Shown here: one piece after another, positions 24,208 to 46,125 of the stretch
How the letters are laid out: each line of letters starts with the position of its first letter
Numbering within the stretch: position 1 is the stretch's first letter
Source: Erodium maritimum
Lineage: Eukaryota; Streptophyta; Magnoliopsida; Geraniales; Geraniaceae
Length of the DNA stretch: 64,000 nucleotides
Direction: 5' to 3'
Assembly: GCA_963921825.1 (NCBI GenBank)
Contig: OY997588.1
Location: forward strand, 55,064,803 to 55,128,802
Position numbers and translations under genes: made by a program
Notes under the pieces: model-generated
Databases searched by the model: none
What the model was told of the DNA's origin: nothing
Seen by the model: the letters and a program-made list of their open reading frames with translations, nothing else

Positions 24208-24212
24208 CTGAC

Positions 24213-25744
24213 TACTCCACTATGTCCCCTCACTAAGTTCGTGAAGTCTGCACGTGTAAGGAAGGTTATAAAACGTCCCCCCTCCACAATTGTTCTTTCC
24301 TCATCTCTTCTACTTCCGATGATGGAGTCTATCACTGATCATTCATCGGTGCACATGTGATCGTTCTCTCCAAGCTAACGGTTCATAAATCCAAGAAGGA
24401 AACGATCAAGGTCGGCCTTGAACCAGTGGTCTGTCCACCATCGACACCCCCAACCACTCCACTACCATCGCCGCCCTCAGATGTTCCTCCCCTTCTTATT
24501 TTTATCTAGATTCCATTCCAACTGGTTGTCTCCTCTTAAGCTCCTCTTCCGGGGATACATGACAGACAACCTCAGATGCTTGCTCCTCTAAGGAAGCCCC
24601 ACCATTTGCAGAATCCTCAACTGCCTCCGCCGACTCTGTAGGCATTGACTGCGAAAATGGATTGCCCCCCTTCCTCGCCTCCTCTCTCATGGATTGGTAT
24701 TCACCAAAGGTTGATTGGCCCTACTATCGGCTCGTACAAGCCCTCCCTATGCCTTTGGGCCGATGGAGGACTTTCGAGATGTGTAGGAACGGATGCTAGA
24801 GTGGATCACTTCCTCCTTCCCATCTTTAGACGATATTGGGGTCTCCCTGTTGGCGTGTTCTCTTGTGCCCGATGACGATGCGATCATCAGGGTCCCCAAG
24901 TCTCAGTCGTTCCACCCTTACCCGGTGTGTATGCATTATAGGATGACAGGTCGGTTTCGCTCCCCCTATCCGTTCATATGTGATCTAGTGCTTCTAGTGA
25001 TTATCAAGCCGTGGGGAACCTCGGCTGAGGGGTTGGTCATGAAAGATCTCTCCTTAATGGTGTATGGCTTCTACTTTTCCTCTCGTACGACGATAGAGAG
25101 GGTGTGACGCTCTAAGCCTTGGTGTTCTCGGAATTACCCACTCATTCTAACAGACATCATGGCTGACGTATTTTTATTCCCTGCCATGGAGAGGATCCAA
25201 CTTTAGGTACAGGTCTGGGGCAAACCCGTAGAAGGTGTCCATGGTGAAAGCTGGCACTATGATATGTGACTTTCTTGGGGGATGTGCCATGGTGCATGAT
25301 GACAAGTGGTGTTCCCGTTTCCGGTTCTTGCACCATATTAATCTTCCCCTCCGTCGCTTGATGGTGTTCGAGTTCCCTCGACCTATCTAGGTCATGCTTA
25401 AATATGAGAGTCTCCTGATGTTCTACTTTAGTTGTGGGCGACTATGTTCTGCTTTAATTTGGGCGATTGGGTCATGTTTCCCATGACTGTGATACACCTC
25501 TTCAGAGTACCCCTAGGTATGATTTGTCATTAGTAGTGCCTGAGACACCCCTGGTCGGGAAACCCATCTCGTATCCCGAGAGAGTAGTCTACTCGGCCAC
25601 CGAAGTCGTCCCTTGATTCCAGTTTAGAGTCCACTGTCCTGCCTAAGTCACCAAAACTAGTCGGGACTTTCAATCCAAGCTAATTCACCTACGTCTCACT
25701 AGAGACATAGGAGAGGAGGCTTCGATGACGTCCACCATCCTGAC
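24213..25744. other. Degraded transposon-like sequence without a clear gene
   Basis: About 1.5 kb of moderately GC-rich sequence with broken frames. Apart from the small fragment at 24793-25107, nothing is recognised. Codon-like composition suggests an old coding transposon fragment. Confidence 0.45.
24793..25107 (+). pseudogene. Possible 'putative gypsy-type transposon' domain fragment
   Basis: A 104-residue open frame contains FHPYPVCMHYRMTGRFRSPY, then PFICDLVLLVIIKPWG and LMVYGFYFSSR. The spacing of aromatic and Pro residues resembles the Transposase_28 / putative gypsy-type domain found upstream in many plant transposons. There is no intact start or C-terminus. The match is by eye and weak. 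Confidence 0.35.
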
Positions 25745-26379
25745 TGTTACGCCCAAATCCGGTGTTGACCGAACTCGAGACGTGAACTAAAACAATAATA
25801 ATTTTAAACGAAAATAAGGCCAACAGTCTCAATTCATCCTTTTAAAACTTTAAACAACCTCGCGAGTCGTAGCTCGATAAAACAACGGTAAAATACTTAA
25901 ACAAATAAAGGTACGTCGCTAGACACTAGTTAAACCCTCGCTAGCTCCCAAGCTCCGAGAATCTTGCTAGTTCATAACCCACTCAACACCTGAAACACAA
26001 CAAAGTAAGGGGGTGAGCTTACGCTCAATAGGAAAAGTAGTTAAGGTTCTGAACCACAGTTCATCACCACGGGTAACCTTCCAATTAGGGCATACTAGTA
26101 AGCACAACGATTAAAAGTCAAATTAAGATAATTATTCCAAGACAACACTTAGCCTTCCATCAGGCACAACCCGTAACACAAACTCATATCGAACCGAATT
26201 CATACCACTTTCCACAACTAGATCTTGACATCCCTCACCTAACAATTCTCAATGAACAACGCCTACGGTCATCTCACAACCGACCACACGTGCGAACTCG
26301 CACTGCAACATAGGACTCAGGTACAACCATTTCGAGTCACCAAACACTCTCACAAGCCAAAGTCTCACTTAACCCAATG

Positions 26380-26510
26380 CACAAAGCCAGACGGCCCGCA
26401 CGGCTCACACAGCAGACAGTGCACAAAGCCCAACAACACGCACAGCACACATAGTGGACAACGCACAAAGCCCAGCAACACGCACAACACACACAACAGA
26501 CCCCCCCCCC
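26380..26510. repeat. Short tandem repeats with CACAAAGCC units in LTR D
   Basis: Units containing CACAAAGCCCAACAACACGCA recur at about 38-bp spacing (26418 and 26465, with a weaker copy near 26380). Confidence 0.55.
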
Positions 26511-26747
26511 CCAAAAAAAAAAAAAGAGTATAACCATTTCCAACGTCTCCGGCTATCACAGCCCGTCCTCTTATATCGCACCGGAACACTAAGCCTCGGT
26601 TCCCATACCCGGTTACCGATTACCCTCACAAAGTCATAAACATATTTAGAATAAATGCACAGAGCCAAACAGCAAGGAAAAGGGCACACAACGAGATACA
26701 CATAGATATCGTACAACAGTTCCAACGTCGTTGAATGCACTAAGCTC

Positions 26748-27175
26748 CCACCACCGGATGCACACAACCACGTATATCGTACTGGACCACACAGCATCAG
26801 TCCCGATATCTTCCTCCTCACACAGACGAAGGGTAACATCCTCGACCAGAAATCCCTCAGTCCGATGTCTTCCTCCTCACACAGATGAAGGGCACTACTC
26901 AACATACGTACTGAACCGGCACACAACAAGACACACACATATATCATAAAACGGCATAAGCCCACGCCACCGGATGCACACAGCCACTTATATCGTACTG
27001 GACCACACATCATCAGTCCCGACATCTTCCTCCTCACACAGACGAAGGGTAACATGCTCGACCGGGAATCCCTCAGTCTGATGTCTTCCACTCACACAGA
27101 CGTGGGCGCTGCTCAACATATGTACCGAGCTGGTCATATCTTCCTCCTCACATAGACGAAGGGTAACATCCATCA
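26748..27175. repeat. Direct duplication of about 230 bp in LTR D
   Basis: The block starting CCACCGGATGCACACA (near 26750 and 26978) repeats TATATCGTACTGGACCACAC, then TCTTCCTCCTCACACAGACG. The TCTTCCTCCTCACA motif occurs five times in all. Confidence 0.8.
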
Positions 27176-29134
27176 CGCCATCCTTGGCCTCGATACACTA
27201 CACCGAAACTATCCCACGGTGTAGGTATTACTCCGATTACGTCCTTTCTTGATACACACAAAAAGGATAAAACACACAACACAAAGCCAAGCCGATCTCG
27301 GTACACCAACCGGACCATCTTAACATAACACACAGTCGGTCTATCACTCACCCGGTCATATAACAACCAAGAGTTCACATTATCAAGCACGGCACACTTG
27401 CCCACACACAGTCACAATATGCAACAACGAGTCGATCTTATTAGACTCTTAACCACACTCAAAACCGTCACGTACTTACCATCACTTATCGTCGCCACAC
27501 TCCACGTGGTAACCCCACCGGCTTAACCGGTATCAATTCCCCAACCATCCCACAGTTCAACATATCTACTAAACAGGAAATAATCACACAGATCATCAAC
27601 ATGCATCACCAGTTCAATCCTATCCGTTTCATGTTCGTTATTTATTATCCGTTCAACAACATAAAGCACACTAGCAGAAGCACTCAGCAAACAATCCTAC
27701 GGGCACGTCATGGCCCGAAACTACTAGCACGGCAATTCCCAAGACAGAAAACGAAAAGGTTCACAGTTCATACGTCTACGATAGTTGTTCGCATCCTACA
27801 TGCCAAGCTATAGTCTTTCCGATTTTATTATTAACCCTAATCAGTCACACTAGTAACTTTCCATAATTAAAGCGATATCCGCTACTTTCCCTACCTCAAG
27901 ACAATACCACAGCAGCGTCTCCTAGCTGCTGACGACCGGGCCAACAACGTCTTCTAAGGCGAAGTCCCCGAAATCCAAGTCTGGGTTTAAACAATAAAAC
28001 AGTTCCAATCAGTTCTCGTGTCCAAGGTCCTCGGAAAGTCCAAAACGTCTTTAAAATAACCAAATTTTAAGTCCAAATTAATTAATTAAAACTGCCACCC
28101 GGATCCGACCCGGATCCGGCCCAACTCGGATCCAGACCCGTCCAAACCCGGATCAACGCCTGACCCGGACCCGGTCCTAGACCCGACCCAGACCCGAGTC
28201 AGACCCGGTCTGGACTCGAGTCAGAACCCAGTCCAAGGACTTGGGCCTGACCCACGTCCAGTCCAGGCTCTGGCCCGAGTTCGTGTTCCGGCCCAGGACC
28301 CACCGGCCCGTAACGCGACTGGGCCCAAGGCCCGGTTCAGGCCCGTCTCCGAGCTCGTACAGCTCCGGCGAGGCTCGAACGCTCCGGCCACCGTCTCCGG
28401 CAGCGACGAAGTCCAGAACCCAGCCAAGAGCGCTGGCGAACCTCGGAAAGTGGTGGTGGGGTCCAGGTCGTGGCTGGACGAGCTCGAGGATGCTAGGCAC
28501 GACGTTAGGAACCGAGTTCCGTCCGGATCTAGGGTTGCGAAGTCGCCGGCGACGACCCACCCTGAAACCACCTCAATTGAACCCATTTCGATTGGGTTTC
28601 AGGCCCAGAGAGGACGGAGAAGAAGAAAAAGGAGGAGAAGAGGCTCGATTTGATCCCGAGAAGGGCGAACCAACTGCAGAAACTCCGGCGAGGATTCGGT
28701 CTCGCGTGGTTCTGAAGACGGACGGAGAAGAAGAGGAAGGCGAGGGCAAGGTGAGGTAGAGGACGAAGATGAGGGTGAAGGTGAGAAGTTGCCGAGGAAA
28801 AAGAAGGAAGGTGAGGTCGGGATCGGAGAACGGAACGACGACGGCGAGAAGTCTGTCTGGTTTGCAGAGAGAGAGGGAGAGGCGAGCGAAGGGAGATGGG
28901 TGAACAGTACCCGAACCCTAGGGTTTGACCCTGGGTCGGGCTCACTCAACGGGCCGTGCGTGTGCAACGAATGGGCCCGAGCTGGCCCAAACCCATGCTC
29001 GGCCCAAAAATGACCTTCCCCCCCCCCCCACCCTTTTTTTTAATTTTCTTTTTCCAAATAAACTTGTTGCAAAAACATACCCCCACGTTTCAGTTTGCAA
29101 TTTAATACCCTTTTAAAACAAGGTGGTCTTTACA

Positions 29135-29978
29135 CTATCTAACCTTGAGTTCGGTAGGATTCCTACAACTTTGTCTCCAGGAGGGTACCTAAAGGGGTCC
29201 CATGGAGACATTAGCAAAGAAGACCCTCTTTCGAAAGATAGTTGGGGAGGATCAGTTTAAAGTAGTGCAGACATGTGTTTGGAAGAAGGCCTACTCGAAG
29301 CCATGAAGTCAACATCCGTCCTTGGGTTGTTTTAGAGGATGGGTAGCCCACCCAATATAGGGGTACCTTCACCGTGTCATGTGCTCTCTCCCCGAATCAA
29401 GCACGTCACTCCACAATTAGAGGTCCCCCATAGAGGATCCACGAATTTTTAAGCTATACTGATTGGCCTCAAGTCGAATCGGATTTGATTTTCTTTTGTA
29501 TTCTGTCTCAAGAAAGACTTATATGTTATCTTTCATTTAAAATAATAATATCTCTCTTTTGTTCAGACAAAATAAAATAAAATTAACCACTCGGAATGAA
29601 CTTAAAAAATTCCCAAAACTTCTATTAGAAGATAAACTTGAAAGTGTATGTCATGAAATGGATTCAAAGGAAGGGGACATAATGGACAACCATAATACAT
29701 GGTGACCCATAGTAGTTATCGCCATATCGGCTCAATATGTTTCATCCTAATCTTTGTAATAATCATCACACGTCATCCAAACTCACTGTCTCTCAAAACT
29801 AGTGCCGTCGTGTGTTCCATACACATATATAGTTCTGTCGTCCTATCCATCCATACAGTAAGAATACATTTGTTCTGAAAAAAGAACATATGAACACTCT
29901 AGATCATGGTTTTTTTATCAAGGGATCAAAATCTCCTTCTCTCGACCAAAAGTTGTTGTATACAACTATATTTTTCGG
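29135..29978. other. Intergenic, nothing recognised
   Basis: No gene, inverted repeat or tandem array was found. Composition is ordinary for plant intergenic DNA. Confidence 0.5.
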
Positions 29979-30327
29979 GTTAATTACGCTCACATATCCC
30001 GTGTTATATATGTTTAGCGGATAAATGCCCCAAAATTATTTCGTACTGAATACATGTCCTGAACTAACAGTTTGTAACAACATCTCCTTCTACACATTTT
30101 TCCATCCATTTTTAGGGTTAGATCTAGGTTTGGAGAGAGATTTAGGGTTGGAGTTGGTTTTATGATTGTAACACTATAGGTAGTTTCGGAATTTCTGAAA
30201 AATGAACTGTAAATAGACGGAAAAATAGATCAAATAGAGAATATTGTTACAAACGTTAGTTTGGAATATATATACGTTATTTAAGGACTTAAACATGTAT
30301 AGTTCGGAGTAGGTTAATGTAATTAAC
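29979..30327. mobile_element. MITE-like element with about 130-bp inverted repeats
   Basis: GTTAATTAC at 29979 is mirrored by GTAATTAAC ending at 30327. The arms continue imperfectly through the TATATATGTTTA / AAACATGTATA and AACAGTTTGTAACAA / TTGTTACAAACGTT regions. No clear target duplication was identified, so the superfamily is open. It lies about 250 bp upstream of the RFC3-like start codon. Confidence 0.65.
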
Positions 30328-30582
30328 TCGTATTCCTACGCGGATACATAATAACAAAGTAAAATAAAGTAGATGTCGAAAGAAGAGAGGACGGCGGGGT
30401 GAAGCTGGCATGACATAGTAGTTACCACCAAAGCCGAATGTTGTCCACATATTCATCATCGCCAGTCTCGTAGTCTTGTTCAAAACAAAACACTATACGT
30501 ACGGTCTCTTCTAGTTTGTATCACCTCATCAATTCCTAAGCAAAAAAACAAACATGCAATAGAGCTCTGGCTGTGCCATGCC

Positions 30583-33500
30583 ATGCCGAGCCCTCCCGTG
30601 CCATCTCGCACCTTCCTGCCGTCGTCGACGAGCCGGTCCGCCGTGTCGGCCCCGCCGCTGAGCAGGTTCTCCTCCACGTGGACTCGGAAAGTGAACTTCC
30701 TCCGGAAGAAGCCTCAGGAGCTGTCCAAGGACTCCACCCTCAACAGAGAGATTCTTGAGGAGCACAACAGGAGGTTCCACGACGTTGTGGACAAAAGATG
30801 CAGCCCTTATTACAAAGGCCTGACGGATTCGTCTCTCGTCACCAACAAGAACAATAACAATAACAATAATAATAATAGGCCCGGGAGCCCGGAGAGCCAT
30901 GCAACGGCTCAGACCGGCACGAGCTCTCTCTACTTTATAGTCTCTAATAAGGTGCAAGAATGGGGTTCTTGTTTCAGCGGCAAGACCAAGAAACACCAAT
31001 TCGCCGAACCACCGCCTGCTCCGGTTATTGCACCAGCACGGCCGGTCTCGCCCACGTTGACGTCTTTGGGGGCAAGGGTCACTGCGGTCAAGGAATTAGC
31101 CAAGGTACGTATAACCTTTAGGTTTTAGATCGGATAAGTAGATTTAAGATGAGCCGATCAAATAAAAAACTAAATTTCAAGTTGATCGTTCTCACTTTGT
31201 TCAAACTTAGTTAAGAGGATCAGGGGGTCCTATTAGTTGAATGATCGTGTGTTTTTTTCTTACGAAGTAGTGATATATTCGAAAGAGCGAGTACATGTAC
31301 ATGGGTTCTAATAGTGATATCATTCTTGACGAGACTATTTAGTAGCCTCGCCTGGTGGTTGGTCGCTTCTATAAACATCTGGATCGAGTTCAAAGGGATT
31401 AGTGGTTGATTTACACTATCCTACCTCGGCGAGATGTTGGGACACCCACGATCACCACATATCCTATTAATTTAGCTTTTCATGACCGTGCGATGATCTC
31501 TTAACTTTCGACTGACCAGGCCTCAACAGGACAATCATAACCCCTTACGACAGTGGCGGAGCTAGCTTTTTCAATGAGGGGGCGCACCGAAATTTTTCGG
31601 TGTCAATATGTGACTGTAAAAAAAATTGAGGGGCACAACTACGAAATTAGAATAAATTAAGGGGTATTTTTGAAAAAAAATTCAAAAAACATAAAAGAAT
31701 TTTTCAAAAAAAAAATTGAGGGGGGGGGGGGCGGCACGTGCCCCCCCTGGGCACCATGTAGCTCCGCCCCTGCTTACGGATCCCAGGACTGTCCCCTTGA
31801 GAGATGCTAGGCCTCCCACAAGGCCACAGGAGGATCAGTTTGGCCAAGTGCTACGACTACCTCATCGGGTAAAATGGTCAATCCATTGCCAAGAGTATTT
31901 GGTGGACGCTCCTCTTACCCTTACAGGCATGCAGCTAGGGTCCCATGCAAGCCCTCGTGGGCAGGAGTCCCTCTTCTGAATCCATATTCAAGTCGATATT
32001 CGACCGATGAGGGTTACTGATGAGGGTTAATTTCTTGTTGTTTGTGTTCGTTTTGTTTTTGGACTTGTAGTCTTGTTTTTTTGGGTCTCGTCCCCACAGC
32101 TCTTTTCGTGAGCTCCTTTGTTATGGTTGTCTTTAGTTCGATCTTTCTTGAATCTAATCATTTTTTACTTAAAATTTTGAGCGTATAAAAATAAGATCAT
32201 TGGCTCTTTACCATACGTACGAGACCGCATAGGGAACCCTCTCCTGCACCAGGGGTACAACTTGGGGACCAGAGTAGGAAATGATTGGGGCGCACCAGTC
32301 AGGCGTCGTAGCTGGGAAACCTTTCTGGGACCGTAGTATGTTGACCCGTCCCTGACACGTAGGGACCAATTGGAAGCCCTTCCTTCTACACAGATGATGG
32401 AAGCTGACTTTGTGGGGTATGAGGCGAGGTCTGCTAAGCAGCCTTGCTTGGCCCAATGATCGCATCCAGAGCCAACGGGGTGTTTTTGAGGAGCAGACTC
32501 CTAGACAGGCAATCATCCGGTTCCCAGCCTCCTCCTTTTCTTAAAGACCTCCTCGATGGCCTGACATCCTTCTCACCTCTCCTAAAGGTTACATGAGAGA
32601 GATCAGTGTGTCTCCTAAACAATATAGTTATGTCTGAGTCAAGGTAGGAAGAAGATTATTGGATTCAATGAGCCTCTCACTAGTTGAATAGGGTCTGTCC
32701 CCCTACGTGTTAAACTAGATTAGTTGGGTCCCTTAGATATAGGATAAGCGGTTTGACTAATACCTAAGTATTGGCCAAACTTATGTCTTATTCTTTCCCA
32801 GTTTTATGTTGAAAGTTATGTACTCATTTAACTACTTATTAATAAAATGACTGCTTTTTCATGTTAAAAAAGTAGAATAAAATATAAGAGGATACGATTA
32901 TCACATTAACAGAAGTTGGAGATCCCATACGGTCGGGGCATTTGATCATGAGAAGCAAGAATAATGTAGTATTTAACTAATGCATTAATTGTTGTACCGT
33001 ATATGAAACAGGAAACAACAGTTGAGAAGCCATTGAGGGAGAGAGTATCACCACAAAAACCAACACAAGAGGAAAAAGATGAAGAATATGGTGAAGCAAG
33101 GATTGAAGTAGTTCATAATAAAGTGAGCGATATCGATGACGACGACAAGGTTGAGTATACGTGGGCTGACAAGTACAGGCCTAAGTCTCTCAATGATTTC
33201 ATCTGCAACAGAGACAAAGCAATGTACCTCAAGCAATTGGTAATCATTCATATTTTCAATCTCTCTCCTTCTTCTTGACGACTTGTGTTACTAAATTTAG
33301 TTTGGGATTTTGGGAGGCACAGACGACAAGAGGAGACTCTGGTCACTTCATTTTCGAAGGACCGGCTGGTGTGGGAAAGAGAACCATGATCTGGGCTATG
33401 CTTGCTGAACCTTATAATAATAATAATAATAATAATAATAATGGAGGACACGACAAACTACAGGTTTGTTTGTTCAATACAAACCGTCCTTACTATGCAA

Positions 33501-35515
33501 ATACGATCTAGTGTTATCGTTGGAACCTGCAATATGTTATGTGGTGAGTGAACAGGGCAGAGAAGAGTTGATGAAAGGTGGGTTGGAGCACGTAGAGGTG
33601 AATCTGGCGGAGTATCTTGAATACGAGAAGCTGGTTAACCTCATCAAAGAGGCACAAACCAACAAAGATGTCGTGCGCAGCAGAGGTATGTATGTATGTA
33701 TGTACGTATGTATGTATTGTAAACAAAATTAAGATAATGTTTATTACAGCAATCATTATATACGAGGCGGAGAAGATGTCGGGAGATGCGTTGCTGTACA
33801 TAAGGTGGTTGCTAGAGAGGTACAAGGGATACAATAAGGTCTACTTGTGCTGCTCTGACATCTCCAAGCTCCACCCTTTAAAAAGCATCTCTACTACTAT
33901 TCACCTCCTCCCTCCTTCCAATGCCGAGGTTACCTAATTTCATTTCATTACCCTCTTCTTTTTTAGTATTACTAATCACCTCTACTTCTATTATTCATTT
34001 CACTTTTACCTCAGATCATTCGAGTTTTGAAATTTATAGCTATGCAAGAATCTATAAACCTCCCAACCATATTGGCCGAAAGGATTACCCTCAACTCCAA
34101 GAATAATCTCCGCCAAGCCATTCGTTCATTCGAGGCAACCTGTCGCTTCTGGTATACATCTACAACTACAACTCATCTACTCTAGATATTAGTTAATTAT
34201 AGAGTTAAATATCGAAACTTATTCTTAAGTATTGGTCACGAACACTACACTACCCAACGTTTCAAAGTGACAAATACAGTACCTTAAGTATTGGTCACGC
34301 CCTTTTATTAGTAAAAATGGACAGAATATTCCATTCCATTAGTCATATGACCTCAAGTGTCATATAATAAATGATAAAATGACGTTTTTCCTTAATTATT
34401 TGACCTCTATACATTTCATAAGGAGCATTACCATTGTATCCTCGTTATTGTTCTTTATAAAATGTATAGAGGTCAAATAATTAAGGGAGAGGGAATGTCA
34501 TTTTACCATCCATTATATGACACTTGAGTCATATGACTAATGGAATGGAATATTCCGTCCATTTTTACTAACAAAATCATGTGACCAATACTTAAGGTAT
34601 TGCATTTGTCACTTTGACACATTGGGTAGTATAGTGTTCGTGACCAATACTTAAGAGTAAGTTTCGATATTTAATCCTTAATTATACAAGTTAATTAATT
34701 AACAATTCACAATATGCTCAATATGTATATGTCTATTTTGGTTGAATGTTGTAGTTGCAGCTTTCCCTTGACAGACCATCAACTCATCTTTACCGGGTGG
34801 GAAGAGGACATTGCAAATATTGCCAAGAACATTGTTAAAGAGCAAAGCTCCAGACAGTCAGTCCATTTAACAACCATTAACATATATATCATCTTATCTT
34901 ATGTTAAGTGTCTGATGAATTCAACATCACTTGGTTAATTTGGAACAGGCTATATACAATCCGAAATGAACTGCAAAACCTCACAGAGCACAATGTGTCC
35001 CCTGAGTTCATCTTCAAGGTACTAATTTACAAACTATAACTATATCTCCCTCTCAAGTCTCAGCCTTTATATATGCTATCTCAAATCTTTTACGCGCAGA
35101 CTCTGGTTGAAGAACTGAAGAAGCATTTGGATGAGGAACAGCACCCATTAGTCGACAACCTATACCGCGAATACAATGTAAACTATTTTCATCCCTAATA
35201 ACATATTTATGTTTTCTCTAGTAACATATTTTCTTGAATAATATCGATCAGAGTAACGATAAATCATCATCAATCCACGCATACAACCGCCCTGAGGAGA
35301 TAGATGGAAAGCCCACAGACTGCTCCAAGTTCTTCTTTAGAATCGAAGGCAAGCAAATCAATGTCATACATATATCACTATGTAGCAGATGAGCTTCAAG
35401 TAATTACAACTGAACAAAGTTGGTTGGTTTTGCAGAGTTTATAGCCAAGTTCATGAGCACGTACAAATCGTTGCTCAAGAATAAGAAAATGGAGCAAGAT
35501 GATGACAGTGGTTAA
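30583..35515 (+). CDS. RFC3-like clamp-loader paralogue, 11 exons, about 585 residues
   Basis: Predicted exons: 30583-31104, 33012-33239, 33323-33463, 33556-33685, 33750-33928, 34015-34151, 34761-34856, 34949-35018, 35100-35177, 35252-35348 and 35436-35515; all phases agree. The N-terminal 200 residues have no known domain and include KVNFLRKKPQEL. Then come WADKYRPKSLNDFICN, Walker A GPAGVGKRT (Arg after GK, as in RFC3), a Walker B-position IIIYEAEKM, the sensor-1 region VYLCCSDISKL and the C-terminal collar (SPEFIFKTLVEELKKHLDE, FIAKFMSTYK). RFC3 helps load PCNA on DNA in the nucleus. Here the usual NEVD Walker B and the SRC motif are altered, so ATPase function is doubtful. Intron 10 appears to use a GC-AG donor. 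Exons 1 and 3 each encode an Asn run. The exon 4 acceptor is the least certain. A plant-specific RFC3-like paralogue rather than canonical RFC3 is inferred. Confidence 0.85.
31551..31772. mobile_element. hAT-like MITE in intron 1 of the RFC3-like gene
   Basis: Ends are CAGTGGCGGAGCTAG and GTAGCTCCGCCCCTG, the common plant hAT-type terminal repeat. Flanks CTTACGA (31544-31550) and CTTACGG match at six of seven positions. The interior is A-rich with a G-run. Confidence 0.7.
31780..33011. other. Remainder of RFC3-like intron 1
   Basis: No exon is supported between the hAT MITE and exon 2. A GC-richer stretch at 32210-32640 has short minus-strand frames (102 and 62 residues) with no recognised family and looks like old transposon sequence. 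Confidence 0.45.
34202..34677. mobile_element. Mutator-type MITE in intron 6 of the RFC3-like gene
   Basis: A 476-bp element with long inverted repeats (GAGTTAAATATCGAAACTTA at the left, GGATTAAATATCGAAACTTA read from the right). It is flanked by an exact 9-bp duplication TTAATTATA (34193-34201 and 34678-34686). The arms extend through TTAAGTATTGGTCAC and GGAATGGAATATTC. There is no coding capacity. Confidence 0.9.
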
Positions 35516-35745
35516 GTTAAGAAACTGAAGCATTTGCTGAAACTACAAACTCAACCATCATTGAGGAACAATATTTCATTATATCTTTACAATAAACATT
35601 GTTTGAATTTATTTCCAATTACCAATGTATATGCAGTGTTGTGTTGTATCAGAACAAACTTTTTACATATGTATGTATGTGCTTTGTTGTTCTTAGAGTA
35701 GAACAACAAGCTGTTCTTATGCACAGCTTCAATATGTTACTAAAT

Positions 35746-36098
35746 GGGATAATTGTCAAAACATGCACTAAAGTTTCGTCCACAAATGAAATAGTGCACA
35801 ATGTTTCGTCCACGTTGTGTGCTACCCTAAACTTTCGTCCACGAACATTTGTTAGTAAAGTTACTTATGAAACCTAAACCAGCAAATTACTTTAGTGTAG
35901 CCACACCACGTGGACGAAACGTTGTGCACTATTTCATTTGTGGACGAAACTTTAGGGTAGCCACACAGCGTGGACGAAACGTTGTGCACTATTTCATTTT
36001 GTGGACGAAACTTTATGGTAGCCACACAACGTGGACGGAACGTTGTGCACTATTTCATTTGTGGACGTAACTTTAGTGCATGTTTTGACAATTATCCC
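35746..36098. mobile_element. Mutator-type MITE downstream of the RFC3-like gene
   Basis: A 353-bp element with termini GGGATAATTGTCAAAACATG and its complement, flanked by an exact TTACTAAAT duplication (35737-35745 and 36099-36107). The right arm contains three tandem copies of a 60-bp unit, GTGGACGAAACGTTGTGCAC onward, at 35910, 35970 and 36031; the left arm has one. It shares CTAAAGT-TCGTCCAC with the MITE at 40588-40965. It lies between the tail-to-tail RFC3-like and SEC23 genes. Confidence 0.9.
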
Positions 36099-36366
36099 TT
36101 ACTAAATTATGCAACAAGTACTTGTTTGTAAGGAAATAAAATATCTACCATCTACGGTTTACACAAACTCCTTACATTAGTTCATCTTAATAGACTGAAA
36201 ATGGATCTTTCGGATCAATCAAGGTATGGTAGATAAAATTGGAGACTGGAGTTTGAAATGGTTAAATTTAATCTTGCTATTTGGCTCTTTTGAGTTGAGA
36301 AATATGATCCATCCACTCTACCTTACTGTACAATAAATTCCGAGACAAATTTTACACAAAGGGACT

Positions 36367-46125
<9,759 letters not shown>

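Larger units (their letters stand above)
25745..29134 (-). mobile_element. Solo LTR D, minus orientation, about 3.4 kb
   Basis: It starts TGTTACGCCC at 25745, similar to the TGTCACGCCC start of the LTR at 469, and most likely ends GGTCTTTACA at 29134, matching that LTR's TTCTTACA end. No PBS lies to its left, unlike the first LTR, so it looks solo. Flanks CTGAC and CTATC agree at only 3 of 5 bases, so the right end is uncertain. The interior has tandem repeats, a C/A homopolymer junction near 26506-26526 and a GC-rich block at 28080-28950 built of ACCCGGATCC-like motifs. The long frames in that block are low-complexity and are not taken as genes. Confidence 0.65.

Noticed and set aside
26405-27091. 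228-residue minus-strand open frame
   Set aside because: It translates the duplicated TCTTCCTCCTCACAC blocks of LTR D and a C/A homopolymer run; the composition is repetitive and no family fits.
28177-28967. Several overlapping long open frames on both strands (up to 172 residues)
   Set aside because: GC-rich, low-complexity sequence inside LTR D made of repeated ACCCGG and GGAGAAG motifs; many frames are open at once and none has a recognisable domain.
30529-30999. 156-residue minus-strand frame opposite RFC3-like exon 1
   Set aside because: It is the antisense shadow of the coding exon, and its IIIIVIVIV-type tract is the reverse of the Asn microsatellite.
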